64,000 nucleotides of DNA from Dokdonella sp. GTDB lineage: Bacteria; Pseudomonadota; Gammaproteobacteria; Xanthomonadales; Rhodanobacteraceae. The stretch is taken from assembly GCA_023228465.1 (NCBI GenBank), contig JALOBC010000005.1, positions 55,056-119,055 of the forward strand. Direction: 5' to 3'. Under the pieces are notes generated by a model, which saw only the letters and a list, made by a program, of their open reading frames with translations, did not search any database and had not been told where the DNA came from. This document shows, piece by piece, positions 43,583 to 52,461 of this stretch. How positions within the stretch are numbered: position 1 is the first letter of the stretch; every line of letters begins with the position of its first letter. A program made the position numbers and the translations under genes.

Positions 43583-44443
43583 ATGTTGCGCAGCATGACC
43601 GCCTTCGCCAGCGTGGAGGCCGATACCGGCCACGGCACCCTGTCCATCGAACTGCGCTCGGTCAACCATCGCTGGCTGGAACTGGGGTTGCGCCTGCCTG
43701 ACGAGCTGCGCGTGCTGGAGGCGGCGGTGCGCGAGCGGGTAGCGGCGCGACTCGGGCGGGGCAAGGTCGACGTCGGCCTGCGCTGGCGGCCGTCCGCCGG
43801 CGCAGGTGCGATCACGGTGGACGAGGGCCTGGTGGCGCGCCTGGCCGAGGCGGCCCAGGCACTGGCGCCGAAGTTTCCCCAGTTCCGGGTCGAATTCACC
43901 AACCTGCTTGCCTGGCCCGGCGTGTTGCAGCAGACCGACGCCGACCCCGCCGCGCTGCGCCGCGCGGCACTGGACCTGCTCGACGCGGGGCTGGACGAGC
44001 TGATCGCCAGTCGCGGGCGGGAAGGCGAGCGGCTCGGTGGCTTCCTGCGCGAGCGCATCGCCGGCATCGAAGCCATCGTCAACGAGATGCGCGCCCACCT
44101 TCCGGAGGTGCGTGCGGCCCTGCAAGCGCGCTTCGAGGGGCGGCTGGCCGAACTCAAGCAGCCGCTGGAGCCGGGGCGGCTGGAACAGGAAGTCGTGCTG
44201 CAGTTGCAGCGCCTGGATGTGGATGAGGAACTGGATCGCCTGGTCGCCCACGTGGGCGAGGCGCGGCGCGTGCTCGAGCTCGACGAGCCGGTCGGGCGGC
44301 GCCTGGACTTCCTCATGCAGGAGTTCAACCGCGAAGCGAACACGCTGGGTTCCAAGGCCGCCGATGCGCGCAGCACCGGGGCCGCGGTGGAACTCAAGGT
44401 TCTGATCGAGCAGATGCGCGAACAGGTGCAGAACCTCGAGTAG
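43583..44443 (+). CDS. yicC: YicC family endoribonuclease
   Basis: 286 residues, the length of E. coli YicC (287), recently described as an endoribonuclease acting on small RNAs such as RyhB. Marks include MLRSMTAFASVEADTG, LRSVNHRWLELGLRLPDE, RLGRGKVDVGLRW, and the C-terminal RRLDFLMQEFNREANTLGSK with VELKVLIEQMREQVQNLE. It precedes gmk by 74 bp on the same strand, as in many gammaproteobacteria. Confidence 0.95.
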   Translation: MLRSMTAFASVEADTGHGTLSIELRSVNHRWLELGLRLPDELRVLEAAVRERVAARLGRGKVDVGLRWRPSAGAGAITVDEGLVARLAEAAQALAPKFPQFRVEFTNLLAWPGVLQQTDADPAALRRAALDLLDAGLDELIASRGREGERLGGFLRERIAGIEAIVNEMRAHLPEVRAALQARFEGRLAELKQPLEPGRLEQEVVLQLQRLDVDEELDRLVAHVGEARRVLELDEPVGRRLDFLMQEFNREANTLGSKAADARSTGAAVELKVLIEQMREQVQNLE

Positions 44444-44517
44444 CGCGCCCGGCCGGCTGGTTGACGTCGCGCCGGTCGGCTGCTTTCATCCTTTCTCCCC
44501 TAGCGTGGCGAACCGGC

Positions 44518-45135
44518 GTGAGCGGAACCCTCTACATCGTTTCGGCGCCCTCGGGTGCCGGCAAGACCAGCCTGGTCAACGCCCTGCTGGAACGCGAGCC
44601 GCAGATCACCCTGTCGATTTCGCACACCACCCGCCTGCCGCGCCCGCACGAGCACGATGGGCAGGACTACCACTTCGTCAATCGCGGGGTGTTCGAGCGC
44701 ATGGCCGCCGAGGGCCTGTTCCTCGAGCACGCCGAGGTGTTCGGCAACCGCTATGGCACCTCGCGCAGCGCCGTGGAGCCACTGCTCGCCGCTGGGCGCG
44801 ACGTGCTGCTGGAGATCGACTGGCAAGGTGCGCGCCAGGTGCGCCAGGCGCTGCCGGAAGCGGTCGGCATCTTCATCCTGCCCCCCTCGCGCGCGGAACT
44901 GGAGCGGCGCCTGCGCACGCGTGCATCCGACAATGCCGCGGCAATCACGCGGCGCCTCGCCGAATCACGCAGTGAAGTGGTCCATGCGCATGAATTCGAC
45001 TACCTGATCGTCAACGACCAGTTCGCCGATGCGCTGGCCGACCTGCTGGCCATCGTGAGTTGCCGGCGCCTGCGCAGCACGGCGCAACTGGTGCGCCATG
45101 CCGCCCTGCTCGAAGACCTGCTGGCCGGCACCTGA
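44518..45135 (+). CDS. gmk: Guanylate kinase
   Basis: 205 residues converting GMP to GDP with ATP. P-loop SAPSGAGKTSLV near residue 9, then SHTTRLPRPHEHDGQDYHFV, FLEHAEVFGNRYGTS and DVLLEIDWQGARQV. The start is the GTG at 44518, which gives the family N-terminus SGTLYIVSAPSG; the in-frame upstream part is not family-like. In E. coli gmk is followed directly by rpoZ; here the mla operon intervenes. Confidence 0.96.
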   Translation: MSGTLYIVSAPSGAGKTSLVNALLEREPQITLSISHTTRLPRPHEHDGQDYHFVNRGVFERMAAEGLFLEHAEVFGNRYGTSRSAVEPLLAAGRDVLLEIDWQGARQVRQALPEAVGIFILPPSRAELERRLRTRASDNAAAITRRLAESRSEVVHAHEFDYLIVNDQFADALADLLAIVSCRRLRSTAQLVRHAALLEDLLAGT

Positions 45136-45214
45136 TCGGCTGGCGGTGCGCCCACGCGATCAGCTAAGGTTAGCCGTCCCGCGGTGCCGGCCGGCGCCCG
45201 CACGGAATCAGCGC

Positions 45215-46060
45215 GTGCCCGAACTGCTTGCCACCCCACCCGCCGCGGCCATCGACCACCATGTCGAGGTGCGCGGCCTGGCCACCGTGCTGGGTGGCAA
45301 GACCATCTTTGATGGCGTGGACATCGACATCCCGCGTGGACAGGTGACCGCCATCATGGGTCCCAGCGGCTGTGGCAAGACCACCCTGCTGCGCCACCTG
45401 ACGGGCCAGCGCCGACCGGATGCCGGCAGCATCCGCGTGGACGGCCACGAGGTGCCGCGCCTGTCACGCCAGGCCCTGTTCGAGCTGCGCGAGAAGATCG
45501 GCTACCTGTTCCAGAACTCGGCCCTGCTCACCGATTTCAGCGTGTTCGAGAACGTGGCCTTCCCCTTGCGCCAGCACCTGCGGCTGCCGGAAGCACTGGT
45601 GCGCAACATCGTGCTCACCAAGCTGCAGGCGGTGGGGTTGCGCGGCGCGGCGGCGCTGATGCCCGATGAACTCTCCGGCGGCATGGCGCGGCGCGTGGCG
45701 CTGGCGCGTGCGATCATCCGTGATCCGGCGCTGATCCTTTACGACGAACCCTTCGTCGGCCTCGATCCGGTCGCGCTCAACCAGATCGTCAAGCTCATCC
45801 GCACCCTGAAGAACACCCTGGGCCTGACCAGCATCCTGGTCGCACATGAGTTTTCCGCCGTGTCGCGGGTGGCCGACCACGTGTACCTGCTCGCCGGCGG
45901 CAAGATCGTGGCGCATGGCACCCCGGCGGAACTGGCGCGCGGCGATTCGCCCTGGACGCGACAATTCTTCGGTGGCGAGGCCGATGGGCCGGTGCCGTTC
46001 CACTACCCGGCGCGCGATTACGCCGCCGATCTGGGCTTTCCCGTGGCGGGGCGCCCATGA
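45215..46060 (+). CDS. mlaF: Mla phospholipid transport ATP-binding protein
   Basis: 281 residues of an ABC ATPase. Walker A GPSGCGKTTLL near residue 47, signature LSGGMARRVALARA near 152, Walker B LILYDEPFVGLD near 172. The DPVALNQIVKLIRTLKNTLG and HEFSAVSRVADHVYLL segments are typical of the MlaF/Ttg2A branch. MlaF drives retrograde or anterograde phospholipid movement between membranes with MlaE, MlaD and MlaC. The start is the GTG 45215, with GGAA about 7 nt upstream. The stop overlaps the mlaE start (ATGA). Confidence 0.95.
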   Translation: MPELLATPPAAAIDHHVEVRGLATVLGGKTIFDGVDIDIPRGQVTAIMGPSGCGKTTLLRHLTGQRRPDAGSIRVDGHEVPRLSRQALFELREKIGYLFQNSALLTDFSVFENVAFPLRQHLRLPEALVRNIVLTKLQAVGLRGAAALMPDELSGGMARRVALARAIIRDPALILYDEPFVGLDPVALNQIVKLIRTLKNTLGLTSILVAHEFSAVSRVADHVYLLAGGKIVAHGTPAELARGDSPWTRQFFGGEADGPVPFHYPARDYAADLGFPVAGRP

Positions 46061-46824
46061 GCGGCGCACGCAGATCCTCCGTGGCCGGCGATGCCCTGGC
46101 GCAGATCGGCGCCTGCGGGCTGTTCCTGCTGCAGATCCTCGCCGCAGTGCCGGGCAGCCTGCGCCATTTCCGCGAGACGGTGCGCCAGGTCTGGTTCGTC
46201 GGCGCCATGAGCCTGGTCATCATCATGACCTGCGGGCTGTTCGTCGGCATGGTGCTCGGCCTGCAGCTCTACTACGTGCTGTCGATCTTCGGCGGCACCG
46301 CGGCGCTGGGTACGGTGGTGTCGCTGTCGCTGTACCGCGAACTCGGCCCGGTAGTGACGGCCTTGCTGTTCGCCGGGCGCGCCGGTACCTCGATGACGGC
46401 CGAGATCGGCCTGATGCGGGCGACCGACCAGCTCTCGGCAATGGAAATGATGGCGGTCGATCCGCTGGCCTACGTGGTCGCGCCGCGCTTCCTCGCCGGC
46501 CTGGTCGCACTGCCGCTGCTGACCTGCGTCTTCAACGCACTCGGCATCTTCGGTGCGCACCTGGTCGGGGTGTCCTGGCTTGGCCTGGACAACGGCATGT
46601 TCTGGTCCAACATGACCGCCAGCGTGGATGTCTGGAAGGACGTGATCAACGGCGTGTGGAAGAGCGTCGCCTTCGGCGGCGTGGTCGCGCTGATCGCCGT
46701 GTTCCAGGGCTACACCGCGCCGCCGACCAGCGAAGGGGTGGCCTACGCCACCACGCGCACGGTGGTTTCCTCGTCCATCGTGGTGCTGGCGCTGGACTTC
46801 GTGATGACGGCGTTCCTGATGTGA
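46057..46824 (+). CDS. mlaE: Mla phospholipid transport permease
   Basis: 255 residues of the MlaE/Ttg2B permease family with about five membrane helices. The hallmark cytoplasmic loop reads SLYRELGPVVTALLFAGRAG, then TSMTAEIGLMRATDQLSAME. The inner-membrane permease forms a complex with MlaF, MlaD and MlaB. Start and stop agree with the family; it overlaps mlaF by 4 nt and precedes mlaD by 66 bp. Confidence 0.95.
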   Translation: MSGARRSSVAGDALAQIGACGLFLLQILAAVPGSLRHFRETVRQVWFVGAMSLVIIMTCGLFVGMVLGLQLYYVLSIFGGTAALGTVVSLSLYRELGPVVTALLFAGRAGTSMTAEIGLMRATDQLSAMEMMAVDPLAYVVAPRFLAGLVALPLLTCVFNALGIFGAHLVGVSWLGLDNGMFWSNMTASVDVWKDVINGVWKSVAFGGVVALIAVFQGYTAPPTSEGVAYATTRTVVSSSIVVLALDFVMTAFLM

Positions 46825-46890
46825 CGTGAGCGCCCACCAGGCCAGGACAGCGATGGCATTGGTTCTTGTGGCTTTTTCGGTATCGATTCC

Positions 46891-47397
46891 ATGACCCAGC
46901 AACGACGTTCCTACCAGATCGGCACCGGCCTGTTCATCGTGCTCGGCTTCGCCGCCCTCGGCTACCTGGCCACGCAGACGACCTCGGTGGCCAACTTCAG
47001 CCAGGGGCCGAGCTACACGCTCGAGGCCAGCTTTACCAACATCGGGCAGCTCAAGCTGCGCGCACCGGTGAAGCTGGCGGGCGTGCGCATCGGCTCGGTC
47101 GAGTCCATCAGTCTCGATCCGAGCCACCTCGATGCCGTGGTGCGCCTGGCCATCGACCAGCGCTATGACGAGATCCCGGACGATTCGTCGGCTTCGATAT
47201 TCACCAGTGGTTTACTGGGTGACCAGTACGTTGGCATCCAGCCGGGCGGTTCACCCGACATGTTCAAGGACGGCGACCAGTTCGTGCTGACCCAGTCGTC
47301 GATGCAACTGGAAGACCTGATCGGCAAGTTCCTGGTCAGTGGCTCGCCCCCCAAACCCGCCGACGCAGCGCCGCCGGCCGCCGAAGAAAAACACTGA
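46891..47397 (+). CDS. mlaD: Mla substrate-binding MCE-domain protein
   Basis: 168 residues. One N-terminal membrane helix (GTGLFIVLGFAALGYLA) anchors a periplasmic MCE domain (FTNIGQLKLRAPVKLAGVRI, GSVESISLD, IFTSGLLGDQYVGIQPGG). The family forms a hexameric ring around the lipid channel. A Pro/Ala-rich tail follows. No strong ribosome site precedes the ATG at 46891, but the preceding 66 bp carry no other start. Confidence 0.94.
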   Translation: MTQQRRSYQIGTGLFIVLGFAALGYLATQTTSVANFSQGPSYTLEASFTNIGQLKLRAPVKLAGVRIGSVESISLDPSHLDAVVRLAIDQRYDEIPDDSSASIFTSGLLGDQYVGIQPGGSPDMFKDGDQFVLTQSSMQLEDLIGKFLVSGSPPKPADAAPPAAEEKH

Positions 47398-47406
47398 GGT
47401 TCATCC

Positions 47407-48045
47407 ATGCAGCGCATCCTTGTCCTGGCGTTCGGTTTGTTGTGCGGCGCGCTCGCGCCGTTCGCCACGCACGCCGCCCCCGCCAGTCCAGAGCAGATCG
47501 TGCAGGGCATCGCCAACGACCTTGGCGAAGCCGTCGACGGCCACAAGGCCGAGCTCAAGCAGGATCGCAAGAAGCTGATCCAGGTCATCGATGACATCTT
47601 CCTGCCGCATTTCGACATCGATTACGCGTCGATCCTGGTGCTCGGCCAGTACGCCCGCACTTCAACACCCGCCCAGCGCGTGCGCTTCGCGCGGGCGTTC
47701 TACGATTCGCTGGTGAACCGCTACGCCGAGGGCCTGCTCAACTACACCCGTGGCAGCGTGCGCGTGCTGCCCATGCAGGGTGACCTCAACGACAAGCGCA
47801 CCATCGTCCGCACCCAGGTGGTGCTCGACGACGGCAAGACCATCGCCGTCGATTACGCCTTCCGCAAGGAACGCAGCGGCGAATGGAAGGCCTACGACGT
47901 CATCATCGAGGGCATTTCCTACATCACCAACTTCCGCAACCAGGTCGGCGAGGAGATTCGCAAGACCAGCCTCGATGCACTCATCACGCGCCTGGAGAAC
48001 AATGGCCAGGACGCGCTGGACTCGCTGGAGCAGGGCGGCAAGTGA
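47407..48045 (+). CDS. mlaC: Mla periplasmic phospholipid-binding protein
   Basis: 212 residues with signal peptide (MQRILVLAFGLLCGALAPFA). The MlaC/Ttg2D (Tol_Tol_Ttg2) fold shows IDDIFLPHFDIDYASILVLG, FYDSLVNRYAEGLLNYT and FRKERSGEWKAYDVIIEGIS. It shuttles phospholipid between MlaA and MlaFEDB. It follows mlaD by 9 bp, and its stop overlaps the mlaB GTG start (GTGA). Confidence 0.94.
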   Translation: MQRILVLAFGLLCGALAPFATHAAPASPEQIVQGIANDLGEAVDGHKAELKQDRKKLIQVIDDIFLPHFDIDYASILVLGQYARTSTPAQRVRFARAFYDSLVNRYAEGLLNYTRGSVRVLPMQGDLNDKRTIVRTQVVLDDGKTIAVDYAFRKERSGEWKAYDVIIEGISYITNFRNQVGEEIRKTSLDALITRLENNGQDALDSLEQGGK

Positions 48046-48350
48046 CCGCCGCGCTCGCCATCGAGCGATTGGCCGACGGCCGGGCGCGCCTGCGTGGCCG
48101 GCTGGGTTTCGGTGAGGTGGCCGCGGTGCTGCCACGCGGCGCCGAGCTGATCGCGGGACGTGGCACGGACGGGCTTGAACTGGACGTGGCGGGGTTGCAG
48201 GGCATCGACAGCGCGACCCTGGCGCTGCTCCTGGCCTGGGCCGCCGAGGCGGCCCAGGCAGGCACCCGGCTGCGCCTCGCGCAGGCGCCCGACGGGCTCA
48301 GGGCATTGGCACAGCTGTGCGACGCCGGGCCCCTGCTGGGCCTGGCCTGA
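48042..48350 (+). CDS. mlaB: STAS-domain protein, MlaB
   Basis: 102 residues forming a STAS domain (LELDVAGLQGIDSATLALLL, GTRLRLAQAPDGLRALAQL). MlaB is the cytoplasmic subunit that stabilises the MlaFE complex; family members carry a conserved Thr/Ser at the DS-x-T position seen here as DSATL. The GTG start at 48042 is coupled to mlaC. It ends 24 bp before the end of the convergent mlaA. Confidence 0.9.
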   Translation: MTAALAIERLADGRARLRGRLGFGEVAAVLPRGAELIAGRGTDGLELDVAGLQGIDSATLALLLAWAAEAAQAGTRLRLAQAPDGLRALAQLCDAGPLLGLA

Positions 48351-48374
48351 AGGGCGTTGCCGCCCGGCGCGCCC

Positions 48375-49199
48375 TCACGGCTTGGGTGGCTGGTCGTGCT
48401 TGCCGCGTTCGTAGGCGCGCTGCTCTTCCAGCAACTGGTCGATGTCCTCGATATCGTTGCCCTGCAGCTGCAGCTGTTCGATCAGCTCGACCGGCGGGTT
48501 GCCGTTGTAGATCTCGTACAGGCGCCGCTGCCGGTAGGCATCGCGATAGAAGATGTAGGGATCGTACACGCCCTGCATCAGGCTCTCGGCGTCGATGCCA
48601 CGCGAGCGCAGCGTGATCAGGTAGATGAAGTTCGGCAGATACTCGGCCTTGAAGGCGAGGTCGTGCTCGCGCTGGTACCAGCCCAGTGGATCGAAGTAGT
48701 TGTCGACCGGCAGGCGCCAGACGTCGCGCGCGGTGGTCGGGCCGACCAGCGGCAGCACCAGGTAGGGGCCTTCCGGAACGCCCCAGCGCGCCAGCGTCAC
48801 GCCGAAGTCGGTCACTTCGCCCGGCAGGTTCATCTTGCTGGCCGGGTCGAACAGGCCGACTAAGCCGGCCGTGGAGTTGACCACGAAGCGTGCCGTGTTG
48901 TGCGCGGCGGCGGCCGGCCGGCCCTGCAGCACGTCGTTGATGATCGAAATCGGCAGCTTGATGTTGGCGAAGAAGTTGTCCACCACGCGACGCATGTTGG
49001 GCGTGGTGACCTTGCGATAGGTGACCGCCAGCGGCCGGATGACCGCCTTGTCCGCGGCATCGTTGAAGACGTACATCTTGCGGTTGAAGCCTTCCCAGGG
49101 GTCATCGGTGCGCGGTTGGGCGATCGTGCAACCTGCGAGCACGATGAGGCAAAGCGCGATGCAGGCTGCGCGGATCGGATGGGCGGGTGCCGGACGCAT
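48375..49199 (-). CDS. mlaA: Outer-membrane lipoprotein MlaA (VacJ)
   Basis: 274 residues with a lipoprotein signal (ALCLIVLAGC, lipobox near residue 24). The MlaA core reads DPWEGFNRKMYVFNDAADKA, NMRRVVDNFFANIKLPISI, VVNSTAGLVGLFDPA and DFGVTLARWGVPEGPYLVLP, with LVGPTTARDVWRLPVDNY. It is a channel extracting misplaced phospholipid from the outer leaflet, working with MlaC. The gene is convergent with mlaFEDCB rather than part of it, and diverges from rpoZ across 206 bp. Confidence 0.95.
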   Translation of the reverse strand: MRPAPAHPIRAACIALCLIVLAGCTIAQPRTDDPWEGFNRKMYVFNDAADKAVIRPLAVTYRKVTTPNMRRVVDNFFANIKLPISIINDVLQGRPAAAAHNTARFVVNSTAGLVGLFDPASKMNLPGEVTDFGVTLARWGVPEGPYLVLPLVGPTTARDVWRLPVDNYFDPLGWYQREHDLAFKAEYLPNFIYLITLRSRGIDAESLMQGVYDPYIFYRDAYRQRRLYEIYNGNPPVELIEQLQLQGNDIEDIDQLLEEQRAYERGKHDQPPKP

Positions 49200-49321
49200 G
49201 CACGTTTCCTTGAAGTGCGGGCCACGCCCTTGGGGCGCGGGACGAACGCGAAAGTTGCAAGCCTACGCGAAAGTCGCGTGGCTGCGCACGTCGGGTGCAC
49301 AAGGCGCCGCAGCATCGCACA

Positions 49322-49351
49322 TTGCATTGCACAAAACCGCCGCATTACAAT
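49322..49351 (+). promoter_or_regulatory. Putative sigma-70 promoter of rpoZ
   Basis: TTGCAT at 49322-49327 and TACAAT at 49346-49351, separated by 18 bp, lie 54 bp before the rpoZ start in an AT-richer pocket. Confidence 0.6.
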
Positions 49352-49405
49352 GATCGGCCGCCAAGGCCGTGATCGGCCTGTGGTTTTGCTAATACGGAGA
49401 GTCCG

Positions 49406-49696
49406 ATGGCGCGTATCACCGTGGAAGACTGCCTGCGCGTGGTCGACAACCGCTTCGAACTGGTGCTGATGGGCACCAAGCGTGCACGACAGATCGCCAA
49501 GGGCGCGACGCCGGTGGTCGATGACGAGAACGACAAGCCCACCGTGCTGGCCTTGCGCGAGATCGCCGCGCGCAAGATCGACCAGGCCATGATCGACGAG
49601 ATCGACCGCCAGGAACGCGAGCGTGCCGAGCGCGAGGCCCTGGAATGGGCAGCCGCCGAAGTGGACGACGATCTCGGCAAGGGTGGCGACGAATGA
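49406..49696 (+). CDS. rpoZ: RNA polymerase omega subunit
   Basis: 96 residues, the usual size. [32 protein letters not shown] and [14 protein letters not shown] are the conserved omega motifs that clamp beta-prime. GGAG lies 6 nt before the ATG. It is followed by spoT after 69 bp, as in E. coli; gmk, normally directly upstream, is displaced by the mla block. Confidence 0.97.
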   Translation: MARITVEDCLRVVDNRFELVLMGTKRARQIAKGATPVVDDENDKPTVLALREIAARKIDQAMIDEIDRQERERAEREALEWAAAEVDDDLGKGGDE

Positions 49697-49765
49697 TGCC
49701 GTGCCGGTCACGCCAACCCTGTCGGCGCGGCCATCACGGAGCGGCCTGAAGGGTCGCCCCGCGCG

Positions 49766-51937
49766 GTGTCTCCGTCCGTGTCATCGCGGTCGGCACGCCA
49801 GCCGGCGAACCGGCGCGTACCGGCTGACGTGCGCGCGCTGGAACAGCAGCTTTCCACCTATCTTTCGGCACGCCAGGTCGCGCGCGTGCGCAAGGCCTAC
49901 CTCGCCGGTGCGCATGCGCACGCCGGCCAGACCCGCAGGAGCGGCGAGCCCTACATCACCCATCCGGTGGCCGTCGCGCGCATCCTGGCCGAGCTTGGCA
50001 TGGACGCCGAGACCATCATCGCGGCGATCCTGCACGACACGCTGGAGGACACCGAGCTCAGCGCCGATGAGATCGGCGCACAGTTCGGCAGCACCGTGGT
50101 GGAACTGGTCGATGGAGTCACCAAGCTCGACAAGGTGCGCTTCCGCAGCCGCCAGGAGGCCGCCGCCGAGAGCTTCCGCAAGATGCTGCTGGCGATGGCG
50201 CGCGATCTGCGCGTCATCCTGATCAAGCTGGCCGACCGCCTGCACAACATGCGCACCCTGGCTTCGATGGAGCCTGAGGCACGCCGGCGCATCGCGCGCG
50301 AGACGCTGGACATCTACGCGCCGATCGCCCAGCGCCTGGGCATGAACAGCTTCCGCCTGGAGCTGGAAGACCTCGGTTTCCGCATGCGCTACCCCGATCG
50401 GCACCGCATCATCGCCGAGCGCATCCGCACCGTGCTCGGCAACCGGCGCGAGGCGATGCAGCGCATCGAGGAGGCACTGAATGCCAAGCTGGATGCCGAA
50501 CAGATCCAACACCGGCTGGCCAGCCGCATCAAGTCGCCCTACAGCATCTATACCAAGATGCGCACGGACAACAAGTCCTTCGCCCAGGTCATGGATGTCT
50601 ATGGCTTCCGCGTCGTGGTCAACGACGTGCGCGACTGCTATCACGCGCTGGGCGCCGTGCATGCACTCTACAAGCCCGTGGACGGGCGCTTCCGCGACTT
50701 CATCGCCATTCCCAAGGCGAACGGCTACCAGTCCCTGCACACGGTGCTGTTCGGCCCCTTCGGGGCTCCGATCGAGATCCAGATCCGCACCGAGGACATG
50801 GACGGCGTGGCCGAGCGCGGTGTGGCCGCGCACTGGGTGTACAAGACCGATGCCGCACCCGCCAACAGTGCGCAGTCGCGTGCCCGCGAGTGGGTATCCG
50901 GCCTGGTGGATCGCGAGACCGGCACGCCTTCGTCGCTGGAGTTCATCGAGAACGTCAAGGTCGACCTGTTCCCCGACGAGGTGTACCTGTTCACGCCCCA
51001 GGGTGAGATCCTTGCCCTGCCACGCAATGCCACCGCGCTCGATTTTGCCTACGCCGTGCATACCGATATCGGCGGCCACGCGGTCGCCGCGCGTGCCGAC
51101 AAGAAGCTGATTGCGCTGCGTACGCCGCTGACCAGCGGCCAGACCATCGAGATCATCACCGCGCCTTCGGCAGCGCCGAGCCCGCAGTGGCTGGACTGGG
51201 TGGTTTCCAGCCGTGCGCGCACCGCCATCCGCCACCATCTCAAACGCCTGCAGCACGAGGATGCGGTGGATTTCGGCCACCGCATGCTCGATCGCGCACT
51301 CGACGAAGCCGGCTCCTCGCTCGAGGCCATCCCGGCGGGCGTGCTCGCGCGCTACCTGGCCGACCAGAAGTTCAAGCGCCTGGAGGAACTCCTGGCCGAC
51401 ATCGCCCTCGGCAATCGCGTCGCCGACAACGTGGCCCGCGCCCTGCTCTTCGCGCGCGGCGAGCATCCGCATGCGACGCGCGTGCGCAGCCACGAGAAGA
51501 TCCTGATCAGTGGCACCGAGCGCGGCGTACTCAGCTTCGGCAACTGTTGTCATCCGCTGCCGGGCGACGAGATCATGGGCTACCTTTCCGCCGGCAAGGG
51601 CATCGTCGTGCACCGCGTCGAGTGCCCCAACGTGCCGGAGCTGCGCAAGCTGCCGGAGCGCTGCGTGGAGATCGCCTGGGCGCCGGAAGTGCAGGGCGAC
51701 TACCGCGTGGAACTGCGCATCGAGGTGGCCAACAAGCCCGGCGTGCTGGCCCAGGTGGCGGCCGCCGTGGCCGATGTCGGCTCCAACATCGAGAATGTGG
51801 AATACAAGGAGCGCGACGTGATGACCGCGACCATCCTGTTCACCATCGAAGTCCGCGATCGCAAGCACCTGGCCGATGTGATGCGCGGCGTGCGCCGGCT
51901 GCAGGTGGTGACCGCGGTGCGGCGCTATCCCGTCTAG
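49766..51937 (+). CDS. spoT: Bifunctional (p)ppGpp synthetase/hydrolase
   Basis: 723 residues with the full RelA/SpoT layout: HD hydrolase domain ([14 protein letters not shown] near residue 92; [11 protein letters not shown] near 150), synthetase domain ([12 protein letters not shown] near 255, [21 protein letters not shown] near 314), TGS domain ([14 protein letters not shown] near 408) and C-terminal ACT domain ([20 protein letters not shown] near 653). The intact HD motif and its position after rpoZ indicate the bifunctional SpoT/Rel type. The GTG at 49766 is used; GTG at 49778 is an alternative. Confidence 0.96.
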   Translation: MSPSVSSRSARQPANRRVPADVRALEQQLSTYLSARQVARVRKAYLAGAHAHAGQTRRSGEPYITHPVAVARILAELGMDAETIIAAILHDTLEDTELSADEIGAQFGSTVVELVDGVTKLDKVRFRSRQEAAAESFRKMLLAMARDLRVILIKLADRLHNMRTLASMEPEARRRIARETLDIYAPIAQRLGMNSFRLELEDLGFRMRYPDRHRIIAERIRTVLGNRREAMQRIEEALNAKLDAEQIQHRLASRIKSPYSIYTKMRTDNKSFAQVMDVYGFRVVVNDVRDCYHALGAVHALYKPVDGRFRDFIAIPKANGYQSLHTVLFGPFGAPIEIQIRTEDMDGVAERGVAAHWVYKTDAAPANSAQSRAREWVSGLVDRETGTPSSLEFIENVKVDLFPDEVYLFTPQGEILALPRNATALDFAYAVHTDIGGHAVAARADKKLIALRTPLTSGQTIEIITAPSAAPSPQWLDWVVSSRARTAIRHHLKRLQHEDAVDFGHRMLDRALDEAGSSLEAIPAGVLARYLADQKFKRLEELLADIALGNRVADNVARALLFARGEHPHATRVRSHEKILISGTERGVLSFGNCCHPLPGDEIMGYLSAGKGIVVHRVECPNVPELRKLPERCVEIAWAPEVQGDYRVELRIEVANKPGVLAQVAAAVADVGSNIENVEYKERDVMTATILFTIEVRDRKHLADVMRGVRRLQVVTAVRRYPV

Positions 51938-52064
51938 GCAGAGCGGGGCCGTGGCCATCGGGCGCGCTGGCGCCGCTTGCCGGTCCGTTTCGCGCGTCGC
52001 GTCCTGCATTGACATTCCCCCGGCGAGCTCCGAGAGTGCCGGCACCCTGCACCGGAGATACGCC

Positions 52065-52451
52065 ATGAGCCGCAACGTCATCCATTCGGATCGTGCACCC
52101 CGTGCGATCGGCCCCTACTCGCAGGCGGTGCGTGCCGGCGAGACGCTGTACCTGTCCGGCCAGACGCCGCTCGATCCGGCTACCGGCAAGCTCGTCGAAG
52201 GCGATGTCGGCGCCCAGGCGCGCCAGGCATTTGCCAACCTGTCCGCCGTGCTGGAGGCCGCCGGTGCGTCGTTCCGGGACGTGGTACGCGTGGGCATCTA
52301 CCTGACCGATCTCGCCAACTTCGCCGCCGTCAACGAGGTGATGAAGGAGTTCTGCCAGGAACCCTATCCCGCGCGCTCGACCATTGGCGTCGCCGCGCTC
52401 CCCCTCGGCGCGCAGGTGGAGATCGACCTGATCGCCGTACCCGGCGCCTGA
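52065..52451 (+). CDS. ridA: RidA family enamine/imine deaminase
   Basis: 128 residues. It begins [20 protein letters not shown] and has [50 protein letters not shown] and [20 protein letters not shown], including the catalytic Arg of RidA. It hydrolyses reactive 2-aminoacrylate. A ribosome site (GGAGAT) lies 6 nt upstream. It sits between spoT and recG, where E. coli has trmH. Confidence 0.95.
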   Translation: MSRNVIHSDRAPRAIGPYSQAVRAGETLYLSGQTPLDPATGKLVEGDVGAQARQAFANLSAVLEAAGASFRDVVRVGIYLTDLANFAAVNEVMKEFCQEPYPARSTIGVAALPLGAQVEIDLIAVPGA

Positions 52452-52461
52452 TCGGCGTTCC

